A DNA stretch of 64,000 bases. Source: Atriophallophorus winterbourni. Lineage: Eukaryota; Platyhelminthes; Trematoda; Plagiorchiida; Microphallidae. The stretch covers positions 1 to 64,000 of the forward strand of contig JACCGJ010019206.1 in NCBI GenBank assembly GCA_013407085.1, written 5' to 3'. Positions within the stretch are counted from its first letter, which is position 1. Each line of letters opens with the position of its first letter. A program made the position numbers and the translations under genes. Positions 12,972 to 27,900 of this stretch are shown in pieces. The notes under the pieces were generated by a model. It had not been told where the DNA came from, ran no database searches, and saw nothing but the letters and a program-made list of their open reading frames with translations.

Positions 12972-15900
12972 TAAGCCGCTGTTTAAATCGTGGCACGCGC
13001 CAACCCCAGGTCACTGACGCTTGTCGCCATCCTATCCGGTAGCCCGAAATACACGCATTATCCGTGTATCCCCTCGGTACGCATGTACTTCCCGCTGTGA
13101 AAACCGTGGGACGCGCCACTCCCATATTACCGACGCTTGTCGCCATCCTATCCGGTAGCCCGAAATACACGCATTCTTCGTGTATCCCTTCCGGTACTCA
13201 TGCACCTCCCGCTGTGGAAACCGTGACACGCGCCCATCCCGGATCACTGCGCTTTGTCGCAATCCTATCCAGTACCCAATTACACGCATCATCCGTGTAA
13301 TCCCCTCGGTACTCGTGTAACCTACCTCCCTCTGTGAATATCGTGGAACACGCACCCCCCCCCATATTTACCAACGCTTGTCGCCATCCTATCCGGTAGC
13401 CCGAAATACACGCATTCTTCGTATATCTCTTCCGGTACTCATGTACCTCCTGCTTTGGAAAACGTGGCACGCGCCACCACCGGATCACTGACGCTTGTCG
13501 CCATCCTATCCGGTAGCCCGAAATACACGCATCATCCGTGTATCCCCTCAGTACGCAAGTGCCTCCCGCTGTTTAAATCGTGGCACGTGCCAACCCCAGG
13601 TCACTGACGCTTGTCGCCATCCTATCCGGTAGCCCGAAATACACGCATCATCCGTGTATCCCCGCGGTACGCATGTACTTTCCGCTGTGAAAATTGTGGA
13701 AAGCGCCACCCCCATATTACCGACACTTGTCGTCAACCTATCCGGTAGCCCGAAATACAAGCATCATCCGTGTATCCCCGCGGTACGCATGTACTTTCCG
13801 CTGTGAAAATTGTGGAACGCGCCACACCCATATTACCGACGCTTGTCGCCATCCTATCCGGTAGCCCGAAATACACGCATCATCCCTGTATCTCCTCTGT
13901 ACGTATGTGCCTCCCGCTGTTTAAATCGTAGAACACGCCACCCCCATATTACCGACGCTTGTAGCCATCCTATCCGGTAGCCCGAAATACACGCATTCTT
14001 CGTGTATCCCCTCGGTACACGTGTACCTCCCGCTGTAAAAATCCTTGAACGCGACACCCCCATATTACCGACGCTTGTCGCCATCCTATCCGATAGCCTG
14101 AAATGCAAGCATTCTTGGTGTATCCCTCCCGGTACACATGAACCTCCAGCTTTGGAAAACGTGGCACGCGCTACCACCGGACCACTGACGCTTGTAGCCT
14201 TCCTATCTGGTAACCTGGAATACACGCATCCTTCGTGTATCCCTTCGGTAGGCATGTACCTCCTGCTGTGAATATCGTGGCTCGCGTTACCCCCGGATCA
14301 CTGACGATTGCCGCAATCCTATCCAGTAGCCCGAAATACACGCATCATTCGTGTATCCCGTCGGTACGAATGTACCTGCCGCTGTGAAAATCATGGCACG
14401 CGTTACCCCCGGATCACTGACGCTTGTCGCCATCCTATCCAAACCTGGAATACACGCATCCTTCGTGTCTCCCCTCGGTACGCAAGTGCCTCCCGCTGTT
14501 TAAATCGTAGCACGCGCCAACCCAAGGTCACTAACGCTTGTCGCCATCCCATCCGGTAGCCCGAAATACACGCATCATCCGTGTATCTCCTCGGTACGCA
14601 TGTACTTCCCGCTGTGAAAATCGTCGAACGCGCCATCCACATATTACCGACGCTCGTCGCCATCCTATCCGGTAGCCCGGAATACACGCATTCTTCGTGT
14701 ATCCCCTCGGTACGCGTGTACCTCCCGTTGTGAAAATCCTTGATCGCGCCACCCCCATATTACCGACGCTTGTCGCCATCCTTTCCGGTAGCCCGAAATA
14801 CAAGCATTCTTCGTGTATCTCGTCCGGTACACATGCACCTCCAGCTTTGGAAAACGTGGCACGCGCCACCACCGGATCACTGACGCTTGTAGCCATCCTA
14901 TCTGGAAACCTGGAATTCACGCATCCTTCGTGTATCCCCTCGGTACGCATGTACCTCCCGCTCTGGCAATCGTGGCTCGCCTTACCCCCGGATCACTGAC
15001 GCTTGTCGCCATCCGATCTGGTAACCTGGAATACACGCATCCTTCGTGTATCCCCTCGGTACGCATGTACCTCCAGCTTTGGAAAACGTGGCACGCACAA
15101 CCAACGGATCACTGACGCTTGTCGCCATCCTATCTGGTAACCTGGAATACACGCATCCTCCGTGTAACCCCTCGGTACGCATGTACCTCTTGCTGTGGAA
15201 ATCGTGGCACGCGCCACCCCCGGATCACCGACGCTTGTCGCAATCCTTCAAGTAGCCCGAAATACACGCATCATCCGTGTATCCCCTCGGTACGCATGTA
15301 CCTCCCGCTGTGAAAATCGTGGAACACGCGACCCCCATATTACCGACGCTTGTCGCCATCCTATCCGGTAGCCCGAAATACACGCAACATCCGTGTATCC
15401 CTTCGGTACGCATGTACCTCTTGCTGTGGAAATCGTGGCACGCGTTACCCCCGGATCACTGACGCTTGTCGCAATCCTATCCAGTACCCCGAAATACACG
15501 CATCATCCGTGTATCCCCTCGGTACGTGTGTACCTCCCGCTGTGAATATCGTGGAACTCGCCACCCCCATATTACCAACGCTTGTCGCCATCATATCCGG
15601 TAGTCCGAAATACACGCAACGTCCGTGTATCCCCTCGGTATGCATGTACCTCTTGCTGTGGAAATCGTGGCACGCGCCACCCCCGGATCACTGACGCTTG
15701 TCGCAATCCTATCCAGTAGCCCGAAATACACGCATCATCCGTGTATCCCCTCGGTACGCGTGTACCTCCCGCTGTGAATATCGTGGAACACGCCACCCCC
15801 ATATTACCGACGCTTGTCGCCATCCTATCCGGTAGCCCGAAATACACGCATCATCCGTGTATCCCCTCGGTACGCAAGTGCCTCCCGCTGTTTAAATCGT

Positions 15901-18900
15901 GGCACGTGCCAACCCCAGGTCACTGACGCTTGTCACCATCCTATCCGGTAGCCCGAAATACACGCATCATCCGTGTATCCCCGCGGTACGCATGTACTTT
16001 CCGCTGTGAAAATTGTGGAACGCGCCACCCCCATATTACCGACACTTGTTGCCAACCTATCCGGTAGCCCGAAATACAAGCATCATCCGTGTATCCCCGC
16101 GGTACGCATGTACTTTCCGCTGTGAAAATTGTGGAACGCGCCACCCCCATATTACCGACGCTTGTCGCCAACCTATCCGGTAGCCCGAAATACAAGCATC
16201 ATCCGTGTATCCCCGCTGTACGCATGTACTTTCCGCTGTGTAAATTGTGGAACGCGCCACCCCCATATTACCGACGCTTGTCGCCAACCTATCCGGTAGC
16301 CCGAAATACAAGCATTCTTCGTGTATCTCCTCTGTACGTATGTGCCTCCCGCTGTTTAAATCGTAGAACACGCCACCCCCATATTACCGACGCTTGTCGC
16401 CAACCTATCCGGTAGCCCGAAATACACGCATCATCCGTGTATCCCCGCGGTACGCATGTACTTTCCGCTGTGTAAATTGTGGAACGCGCCACCCCCATAT
16501 TACCGACGCTTGTCGCCAACCTATCCGGTAGCCCGAAATACAAGCATTCTTCGTGTATCTCCTCTGTACGTATGTGCCTCCCGCTGTTTAAATCGTAGAA
16601 CACGCCACCCCCATATTACCTACGCTTGTCGCCATCCTATCCGGTAGCCCGAAATACACGCATCATCCGTGTATCCCCTCGGTACGCGTGTACCTCCCGC
16701 TGTGAAAATCGTGGAACACGCCACCCCCATATTACCTACGCTTGTCGCCATTCTATCCGGTAGCCCGAAATACACGCATTCTTCGTGTAGCCCCTCGGTA
16801 CGCGTGTACCTCCCGCTGTGAAAATCCTTGAACGCGACACCACCATATTACCGACGCTTGTCGCCATCCTATCCGGTAGCCCGAAATGCAAGCATTTTTC
16901 GTGTATCCCTCCCGGTACACATGAACCTCCAGTTTTGGAAAACGTGGCACGCGCCACCACCGGACCACTGACGCTTGTAGCCATCCTATCTGGTAACCTG
17001 GAATACACGCATCCTTCGTTTATCCCCTCGGTACGCATGTACCTCCCGCTGTGGAAATCGTGGCTCGCGTTACCCCCGGATCACTGACGATTGCCGCAAT
17101 CCTATCCAGTAGCCCGAAATACACGCATCATTCGTGTATCCCGTCGGTACGAATGTACCTGCCGCTGTGAAAATAATGGCACGCGTTACACCCGGATCAC
17201 TGACGCTTGTCGCCATCCTATCCAAACCTGGAATACACGCATCCTTCGTGTCTCCCCTCGGTACGCAAGTGCCTCCCGCTGTTTAAATCGTAGCACGCGC
17301 CAACCCAAGGTCACTAACTCTTGTCGCCATCCTATCCGGTAGCCCGAAATACACGCATCATCCGTGTATCTCCTCGGTACGCATGTACTTCCCGCTGTGA
17401 AAATCGTCCAACGCGCCATCCCCATATTACCGACGCCTGTCGCCATCCTATCCGGTAGCCCGGAATTCACGCATTCTTCGTGTATCCCCTCGGTACGCGT
17501 GTACCTCCCGTTTTGAAAATCCTTGAACGCGACACCCCCATATTACCGACGCTTGTCGCCATCCTATCCGGTAGCCCGAAATACAAGCATTCTTCGTGTA
17601 TCCCTTCCGGTACACATGCACCTCCAGCTTTGGAAAACGTGGCACGCGCCACCACCGGATCACTGACTGTTGTAGTCATCCTATCTGGTAACCTGGAATA
17701 CACGCATCCTTCGTGTATCCCCTCAGTACGCATGTATCTCCAGCTTTGGAAAACGTGGTACGCACCACCACCGGATCACTGACGATTGTCGCCATCCTAT
17801 CTGGTAACCTGAAATACACGCAGCCTTCGGTCTCCCCTCGGTACGCAAGTGCCTCCCGCTGTTTAAATCGTAGCACGCGCCAACCCAAGGTCACTAACGC
17901 TTGTCGCCATCCTATCCGGTAACCTGGAATACACGCATCCTTCGGTCTCCCCTCGGTACGCAAGTGCCTCCCGCTGTTTAAATCGTGGCACGCACCACCA
18001 CTGGATCACTGACGCTTGTCGCCATCCTATCTGGTAACCTTGAATACACGCATTCTTCGTGTATCCCCTCAGTACGCATGAACCTCCCGCTGTAGAAATC
18101 GTGGCTCGCGTTACTTCCGGATCACTGACGCTTGTCTCCATTCTATCCGGTAACCTGTAATACACGCATCCCTCGTGTCTCCCCTCGGTACGCATGCACC
18201 TCCCGCTGTGAAAAACGTGGCACGTATCACCACCGGATCACTGACGCTTGTCGCCATCCTATCCGGTAACCTGGAATACACCCATCCTACGTGTATCCTC
18301 TCGGTACACATGTACCTCCCGCTGTGGAAATCGTGGCTCGCGTTACCCTCGGATCACTGACGCTTGTCGCCATCCTACTCGGTAGCCCGAAATACACGCA
18401 TCATTCGTGTATTTCCTCGGTACGCAAGTACCTCTCGCTGTGAAAATCGTGGCACGCGCCACCCCCATATTACCGACGCTGTCACCATCCTATATGGTAG
18501 CCCGAAAAACACGCATCATCCGTGTATCCCCTCGGTACGCGTGTACCTCCCGCTGTGAAAATCGTGGCTCGCGTTACCCACGGATTACTCACGCTTGTCG
18601 CCGTCCTATCCGATAGCCCGAAATACACGCATTCTTCCTGTATCCCTTCCGGTACACATGCACCTCCAGCTTTGGAAAACGTGGCACGCACCACCACTGG
18701 ATCACTGACGCTTGTCGCCATCCTAACTGCTAACCTGTAATACACGCATCCTTCGAGTATCCCCTCGGTACGCAAGAGCCTCCCGCTGTGAAAATCGTGG
18801 CTAGCGTTACCCACGGATTACTGATGTTTGTCGCCGTCCTATTCGGTAGCCCGAAATACACGCAATCTTCGTGTATTCCTTCCGGTACACATGCACCTCC

Positions 18901-21900
18901 AGCTTTGGAAAACGTGTCACGCGCCACCACCGGATCACTGACGCTTGTCGCCATTTTATCTGCTAACCTGGAATACACGCATCCTTCGTGTATCCCCTCG
19001 GTACGCAAGTGCCTCCCGCTGTGAAAATCGTGGCTCGCGTTACCCTCGGATCACCTGACTTTGTCGCCATTCTAACCTGGTCCACAGGAATACACGCATC
19101 TTCGTGTATCCCCTCGGTACGCATATGCTCCGTGTGAAAAACGTGGCTCGCGTTACCCACGGATTCTGACGCTTGAGCCGTCCTATCCGGTTAGCCGAAC
19201 TACACGATTCTTCGTGTATCCTTCTCGGTCACCCATGCCCCTCAAGTTTGGAAAACGTTTATCAGCGCCACTCACCGGATCACTGACGTTGTCGCATCCT
19301 ATTCGGTTAGCCCGAAATACCACGCATCGTTAGTGTATTCACCTCGGACGAATGCACCTGCCGCTATGAAACTCATGGCCACTCGTTACCCCCGGATCAC
19401 TGACGCTTGTCGCCATCCTATCCGGTATCCTGGAAAACACGCATCCTTCGTGTATCTACTCGGTACGCAAGTGCCTCGCGCTGTGAAAATCGTGGCTCGC
19501 GTTACCACCGGATCACTGACGCTTGTCGCCATCCTATCCGGTATCCTGGAATACACGCATCCTTCGTGTATCTTCTCGGTACGCGTGTACCTCCCGCTGT
19601 GAAAATCCTTGAACGCGCCATCTCGATATTACCGACGCTTGTCGCCATCCTATCCGGTAGATCGAAAAACACGCATCATCCGTGTATCCTCTCGGTACGC
19701 GTGTACCTCTCGTTGTAAAAATCCTTGAACGCGCCATCCCCATATTACCGACGCTTGTCGCCAACCTATCAGGTAGACTGAAATAAACACATTTTTCCTG
19801 TATTCCTTCCGGTACACATGCACCTCCAGCTTTGGAAAACGTGGCACGCACCACCACCGGATCACTGACGCTTGTCGCCATCCTAACGGCTAACCTGTAT
19901 TACACGCATCCTACGTGTATTCCATCGGTACGCATGTACCTCCCGGTGTGAAAATCGTGGCTCGCGTTACCCACGGATTACTGACGCTTGTCGCCGTCCT
20001 ATCCGGTAGCCCGAAATACACGCATCCTCCGTAAATCCCTTCCGGTACACATGCACCACCAGCTTGGGAAAACGTGTCACGCGCCACCACCGGATCACTG
20101 ACGCTTGTCGCCATTTTATCTGGTAACCTGGAATACACGCATCCTCCGTGTATCCCCTCGGTACGCAAGTGCCTCCCGCTGTGAAAATCGTGGCTCGCGT
20201 TACCCACGGATTACTGACGCTTGTCGCCGTCCTATCCGGTAGCCCGAAATACACGCAATCTTCGTGTATCCCTTCCGGTACCCATGCACCTCTAGCTTTG
20301 GAAAACGTTTCACGCGCCACCACCGGATCACTTACGCTTGTCGCAATCCTATCTGGTAACCTGGAATACACGCATCCTACGTGTCTCCGCTCGTTACGCA
20401 TGTACCTCCTCATGTGGAAATCGTGGCACGCGCCGACCCCGGATCACTGACGCTTGTCGCAATCCTATTCGGTAGCCCGAAATACACGCATCATCCGTGT
20501 ATCCCTTCGGTACGAATGCACCTGCCGCTATGAAAATCATGGCACGCGTTACCCCCGGATCACTGCCGCTGGTCGCCATCCTATCCGGTGACCTGGAATA
20601 CACGCATCCTTCGTGTCTCTCCTCGGTACGCAAGTGCCTCCCGCAGTTTAAATCGTGGCATGCGCCAACCTCGGGTCACTGTCGCTTGTCACCATCCTAT
20701 CCGGTAGCCCGAAATACACACATCATCCGTGTATCCCCTCGGTACGCGTGTACCTTCCGCTGTGAAAATCCTTGCACGCGCCATCCCCATATTACCGACG
20801 CTTGTCACCATCCGATCCGGTAGCCTGGAATACAGGCATCATCCGTTTATCCCCTCGGTACGCGTGTACCTCCCGCTGTGAAAATCCTTGAAAGCGCCAC
20901 CCACATATTACCGATGCTTGTCGCCATCCTATCCGGTAGCCGAAATACACGCAATCTTCGTGTATCCCTTCCGGTACACATGCACCTCCAGCTTTGGAAA
21001 ACGTGGCACGCGCCACCACCGGATCACTGACGCTTGTCGCAATCCTATCTGGTAACCTGGAATACACGCATCTTTCGTGTCTCCCCTCGGTACGCATGCA
21101 CCTCCCGCTGTGGAAAACGTGGCACGCGCCACATCCGGATCACAGACGTTTGTCGCCATCCCATCTGGTAACCTGAAATACACGCATCCTTCGTGTATCC
21201 CTTCGGTACGCGTGTACCTCCCGCTGTGAAAATCCTTGAAAGCGCCATCCACATATTACCGACGCTTGTCGCCATCCTATCCGGTAGCCGAAATACACGC
21301 AATCTTCGTGTATCCCTTCCGGTACACATCCACCTCCAGCTTTGGAAAACGTGGTACGCGCCAATACCGGATCACTGACGCTTGTCGCCATCGTATCTGG
21401 TAACCTGGAATACACGAATCCTACGTGTATTCCATCGGTACGCATGTACCTCTTGCTGTGGTAATCGTGGCACGCGCCACCACCGGATCACTGACGCTTG
21501 TCGCAATCCTATCCGGTAGTCCGAAATACACGCATCATTCGTGTCTCCCCTCGGTACGCAAGTGCCTCCCGCAGTTTGAATCGTTGCATGCGCCAACCCC
21601 GGGTCACTGACGCTTGTCACCATCCTATCCGGTAGCCCGAAATACACACATCATCCGTGTATCCCTTCCGGTACACATGCACCTCCCGCTGTGAAAATCC
21701 TCGAACGCGCCACCCCTATATTACCGACGCTTGTCACCATCCTATACGGTAGCCCGAAATACACACATCATCCGTGTATCCCCTCGGTACGCGTGTACCT
21801 CCCGCTGTGAAAATCCTTGAACGCGCCATCCCGATATTACCTACGCTTGTCGTCATCCTATCCGGTAGATCGAAAAACACGCATCATCCGTGTATCCTCT

Positions 21901-24900
21901 CGGTACGCGTGTACCTCTCGTTGTAAAAATCTTTGAACGCGCCATCCCCATATTACTGACGCTTGTCGCCATCCTATCAGGTAGACTGAAATAAACACAT
22001 TTTTCCTGTATTCCTTCCGGTACACATGCACCCCTAGCTTTGGAAAACGTGGCACGCACCACCACCGGATCACTGACGCTTGTCGCCATCCTAACGGCTA
22101 ACCTGTATTACACGCATCCTACGTGTATTCCATCGGTACGCATGTACCTCCCGCTGTAAAAATCGTGGCTCGCGTTACCCACGGATTACTGACGCTTGTC
22201 GCCGTCCTATCCGGTAGCCCGAAATACACGCATCCTCCGTAAATCCCTCCCGGTACACATGCACCACCAGCTTTGGAAAACGTGTCACGCGCCACCACCG
22301 GATCACTGACGCTTGTCGCCATTTTATCTGGTAACCTGGAATACACGCATCCTCCGTGTATCCCCTCGGTACGCAAGTGCCTCCCGCTGTGAAAATCGTG
22401 GCTCGCGTTACCCACGGATTACTGACGCTTGTCGCCGTCCTATCCGGTAGCCCGAAATACACGCAATCTTCGTGTATCCCTTCCGGTACCCATGCACCTC
22501 CAGCTTTGGAAAACGTTTCACGCGCCACCACCGGATCACTTACGCTTGTCGCAATCCTATCTGGTAACCTGGAATACACGCATCCTACGTGTCTCCCCTC
22601 GTTACGCATGTACCTCCTCTGTGGAAATCGTGGCACGCGCCACCCCCGGATCACTGACGCTTGTCGCAATCCTATTCGGTAGCCCGAAATACACGCATCG
22701 TTCGTGTATCCCTTCGGTACGAATGCACCTGCCGCTATGAAAATCATGGCACGCGTTACCCCCGGATCACTGCCGCTGGTCGCCATCCTATCCGGTGACC
22801 TGGAATACACGCATCCTTCGTGTCTCTCCTCGGTACGCAAGTGCCTCCCGCAGTTTAAATCGTGGCATGCGCCAACCTCGGGTCACTGTCGCTTGTCACC
22901 ATCCTATCCGGTAGCCCGAAATACACACATCATCCGTGTATCCCCTCGGTACGCGTGTACCTTCCGCTGTGAAAATCCTTGCACGCGCCATCCCCATATT
23001 ACCGACGCTTGTAACCATCCGATCCTGTAGCCTGGAATACACGCATCATCCGTGTATCCCCTCGGTACGCGTGTACCTCCCGCTGTGAAAATCCTTGAAA
23101 GCGCCACTCACATATTACCGATGCTTGTCGCCATCCTATCCGGTAGCCGAAATACACGCAATCTTCGTGTATCCCTTCCAGTACACATGCACCTCCAGCT
23201 TTGGAAAACGTGGCACGCGCCACCACCGGATCACTGACGCTTGTCGCAATCCTATCTGGTAACCTGGAATACACGCATCTTTCGTGTCTCCCCTCGGTAC
23301 GCATGCACCTCCCGCTGTGAAAAACGTGGCACGCGCCACCCCCGGATCACAGACGTTTGTCGCCATCCCATCTGGCAACCTGAAATACACGCATCCTTCG
23401 TGTCTCTCTTCGGTACGCGTGTACCTCCCGCTGTGAAAATCCTTGAAAGCGCCATCCACATATTACCGACGCTTGTCGCCATCCTATCCGGTAGCCGAAA
23501 TACACGCAATCTTCGTGTATCCCTTCCGGTACACATGCACCTCCAGCTTTGGAAAACGTGGTACGCGCCACCACCGGATCACTGACGCTTGTCGCCATCC
23601 TATCTGGTAACCTGGAATACACGCATCCTACGTGTATTCCATCGGTACGCATGTACCTCTTGCTGTGGTAATCGTGGCACGCGCCACCATCGGATCACTG
23701 ACGCTTGTCGCAATCCTATCCGGTAGTCCGAAATACACGCATCATTCGTGTCTCCCCTCGGTACGCAAGTGCCTCCCGCAGTTTGAATCGTTGCATGCGC
23801 CAACCCCGGGTCACTGACGCTTGTCACCATCCTATCCGGTAGCCCGAAATACACACATCATCCGTGTATCCCTTCCGGTACACATGCACCTCCCGCTGTG
23901 AAAATCCTTGAACGCGCCACCCCTATATTACCGACGCTTGTCACCATCCTATCCGGTAGCCCGAAATACACGCATCATCCGTGTATCCCCTCGGTAAGCG
24001 TGTACCTCCCGTTGTGAAAATCCTTGAACGCGCCATTCCCATATTACTGACGCTTGTCGACATCCTATCCGGTAGCCCGAAATACACGCATTCTTCGTGT
24101 ATCCCTTCCGGTACACATGCACCTCCAGCTTTGGAAAACGTGGCACGCGCTTTCACCGGATCACTGACGCTTGTCGCAATCCTATCTGGTAACCTGGAAT
24201 ACACGCATCCTACTTGTATCCCCTCGGTATCATGCACCTCCCGCTGTGGAAATCGTGGCACGCGCCACCCTCGGATCACAGACGTTTGTCGCCATCCTAT
24301 CTGGTAACCTGAAATACACGCATCCTACGTGTATCCCCTCGGATGCATGTACCTCCCGCTGTGGGAATCGTTGCACGCGCCAACCCCGGATCACTGACGC
24401 TTGTCGCCATCCTATCTGGTAACCTGAAATACACGCATCCTACGTGTATCCCCTCTGTACGCATGCACCTCCAGCTGTGGAAATCGTGGCACACGCCACC
24501 CCCGGATCACTGACGCTTGTCGCAATCCTATCTGGTAAACTGGAATACACGCATCCTTCGTGTCTCCCCTCTGTACGCATGCACCTCCAGCTGTGGAAAA
24601 CGTGGCACGCGCCACCACCGGATCACTGATGCTTGTCGCAATCCTATCTGGTAACCTGGAATACACGCATCCTTCGTGTCTCCCCTCTATACGCATGCAC
24701 CTCCCGCTTTGAAAATCCTTGAACGCGCCACCCCATATTACCGACGCTTGTCGCCATCCTATTCGGTAGCCCGAAATACACGCATTCTCCGTGTATCCCT
24801 TCTGGTACACATGCACCTCCAGCTTTGGAAAACGTTGCACGCGCCTCCACCGCATCACTGACGCTTGTCGCAATCCTATCTGGTAACCTGGAATACACGC

Positions 24901-27900
24901 ATCCTACGTGTATCCCTTCGGTACGCATGCACCTCCCGCTGGGGAAATCGTGGCACGCGCCACTCCCGGATCACTGACGTTTGTCGCCATCCTATCTGGT
25001 AACCTGGAATACACGCATCCTACGTGTATTCCATCGGTACGGATGTACCTCATGCTGTGTAAATCGTGGCACGCGCCATCTTCGGATCACTGACGCTTGT
25101 CGCAATCCTATCCGGTAGCCCGAAATTTACGCATCATTCGTGTATCCCCTCGGTACGATTGTACCTGCCGCTATGTAAATCATGGCACGCGTTACCCCCG
25201 GATCACTGACGCTTGTCGCCATCCTATCCGGTAACCTGGACAACACGCATCCTTCGTGTCTCCCCTCTGTACGCATGCACCTCCAGCTGTGGAAAACGGG
25301 GCACGCGCCACCACCAAATCACTGACGCTTGTCGCAATCCTATCTGGTAACCTGGAATACACGCATCCTTCGTGTCTCCCCTCTGTACGCATGCACCTCC
25401 CGCTTTGAAAATCCTTGAACGCGCCACCAGATATTACCGACGCTTGTCGCCATCCTAGCTAGTTGCCCGAAATACAAGCATCCTTCTTGTATCCCTTCCG
25501 GTACACATGCACCTCCAGCTTTGGAAAACGTGGCACGCGCCACCACCGGATCACTGACGCTTGTCGTCATCCTATCCGGTAACCTGGAATACACGCATCC
25601 TTCGTGTATCACCTCGGTACGCATGTACCACCCGCTGTGAAAATCCTTGATCGTGCCACCCCCATAATATTGACGCTTGTCCCCATCCTATTCGGTAGCC
25701 CGAAATACACGCATTCTCCGTGTATCTCTTCTGGTACACATGCACCTCCAGCTTTGGAAAACGTTGCACGCGCCTCCACCGGATCACTGACGCTTGTCGC
25801 AATCCTATCTGGTAACCTGGAATACACGCATCCTACGTGTATCCCTTCGGTACGCATGCACCTCCCGCTGTGGAAATCGTGGCACGCGCCACTCCCGGAT
25901 CACTGACGTTTGTCGCCATCCTATCTGGTAACCTGGAATACACGCATCCTACGTGTATTCCATCGGTACGGATGTACCTCATGCTGTGTAAATCGTGGCA
26001 CGCGCCATCTTCGGATCACTGACGCTTGTCGCAATCCTATCCGGTAGCCCGAAATTTACGCATCATTCGTGTATCCCCTCGGTACGATTGTACCTGCCGC
26101 TATGTAAATCATGGCACGCGTTACCCCCGGATCACTGACGCTTGTCGCCATCCTATATGGTAACCTGGAATACACGCATCCTTCGTGTCTCCCCTCGGTA
26201 CGCAAGTGCCCCCCGCAGTGTAAATCGTGGCATACGCCGACCCCGGGTAACTGACGCTTGTCACCATCCTATATAATAGCCCAAAATACACACATCATCC
26301 GTGTATCTCTTCGGTACGCGTGTACCTCCCGTTGTGAACATCCTTGAACGCGCCATCCCCATATTACCGACGCTTGTCGCCATCCTTTCCGGTAGCCCGA
26401 AATACACGCATTCTTCCTGTATCCCTTCCGTTACACATGCACCTCCAGCTTTGGAAAACGTGGCACGCACCAAGACCGGATCACTGACGCTTGTCGCCAT
26501 CCTAACTGCTAACCTGTAATACACGCATCCTACGTGTATCCCCTCGTTACGCATGAACCTCCAGCTTTGGAAAACGTGGCACGCACCACCACCGGATCAC
26601 TGACGCTTTTCGCCATCCTATCTGATAACCTTGAATACACGCATCCTACGTGTATTCCCTTGGTATGCATGTACCTCTCGCTGTGGAAATCGTGGCTCGC
26701 GTTACCCAGGGATCACTAACGCTGGTCGCCATCCTATCCGGGAACCTGGAATACACGCATCCTTCGTGTCTCCCCTCGTTACGCATGCACCCCTCGCTGT
26801 GGAAAACGTGGCACGCACCACCACCGGATCACTGAAGCTTGTCGCCATCCTATCTGCTAACCTGTAATACACGCATCCTACGTGTATCCCATCGGTGCGC
26901 ATGTACTTTACGCTGTGAAAATCGTGCCTCGCGTTACCCCCGGATCACTGACGCTTGTTGTTATCCTATCCGGTAGACCAAAATACACGCATCATCCGTG
27001 TATCGCCTTGGTACGCGTGTACCTCCCGCTGTAAAAATCCTCGAACGCGCCACCTCCATATTACCGACGCTTGTCGCCATCCTATCCGGTAGCCCGAAAT
27101 ACACGCACTCTCCGTGTATCCCTTCTGGTACACATGCACTTCCAGCTTTAAAAAACGTGGCACGCGCCACCACCGCATCACTGACGCTTGTCGCAATCCT
27201 ATCTCGTAACCTAGAATACACGCATCCTTCGTGTATCCCCTTGGTACGCATTTACCTCCCGCTGTGGAAATCGTGGCACGCGCAAATTCCGGATCACTGA
27301 CGCTTGTCGCCATCCTATTCGGTAGCCCGAAATACACGCATTCTTCGTGTATCCCCTCAGTACGCAAGTACCTCTCGCTGTGAAAATCGTGGCACGCACC
27401 ACCACCGGATCACTGACGCTTTTCGCCATCCTATCTGGTAACCTTGAATACACGCATCCTACGTGTATCCCCTCGGTACGCAAGTACCTCTCGCTGTGGA
27501 AATCGTGGCTCGCGTTACCCCGGGATCACTAACGCTGGTCGCCATCCTATCCGGAAACCTGGAATACACGCATCCTTTGTGTCTCCTCTCGGTACGCATG
27601 CACCTCTCGCTGTGGAAAACGTGGCACGCACCACCACCGGATCACTGAAGCATGTCGCAATCCTATCTGGTAACCTGGAATACACGCATCCTACGTGTAT
27701 CCCATCGGTGCGCATGTACTTTACGCTGTGGAAATCGTGCCTCGCGTTACCCCCGGATCACTGACGCTTGTTGCCATCCTATCCGGTAGCCCGAAAAAAA
27801 CACGCACTCTCCGTGTATCCCTTCTGGTACACATGCACTCCAGCTTTGGAAAACGTGGCACGCGCCACCACCGCATCACTGACGCTTGTCGCCATCCTAT

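Noticed and set aside
12972..13010. Primer-binding site after the left LTR (TGGCACGCGCC near 12,991)
   Set aside because: It lies about 20 bases from the LTR end and the same string recurs in most satellite units, so it is not specific evidence.
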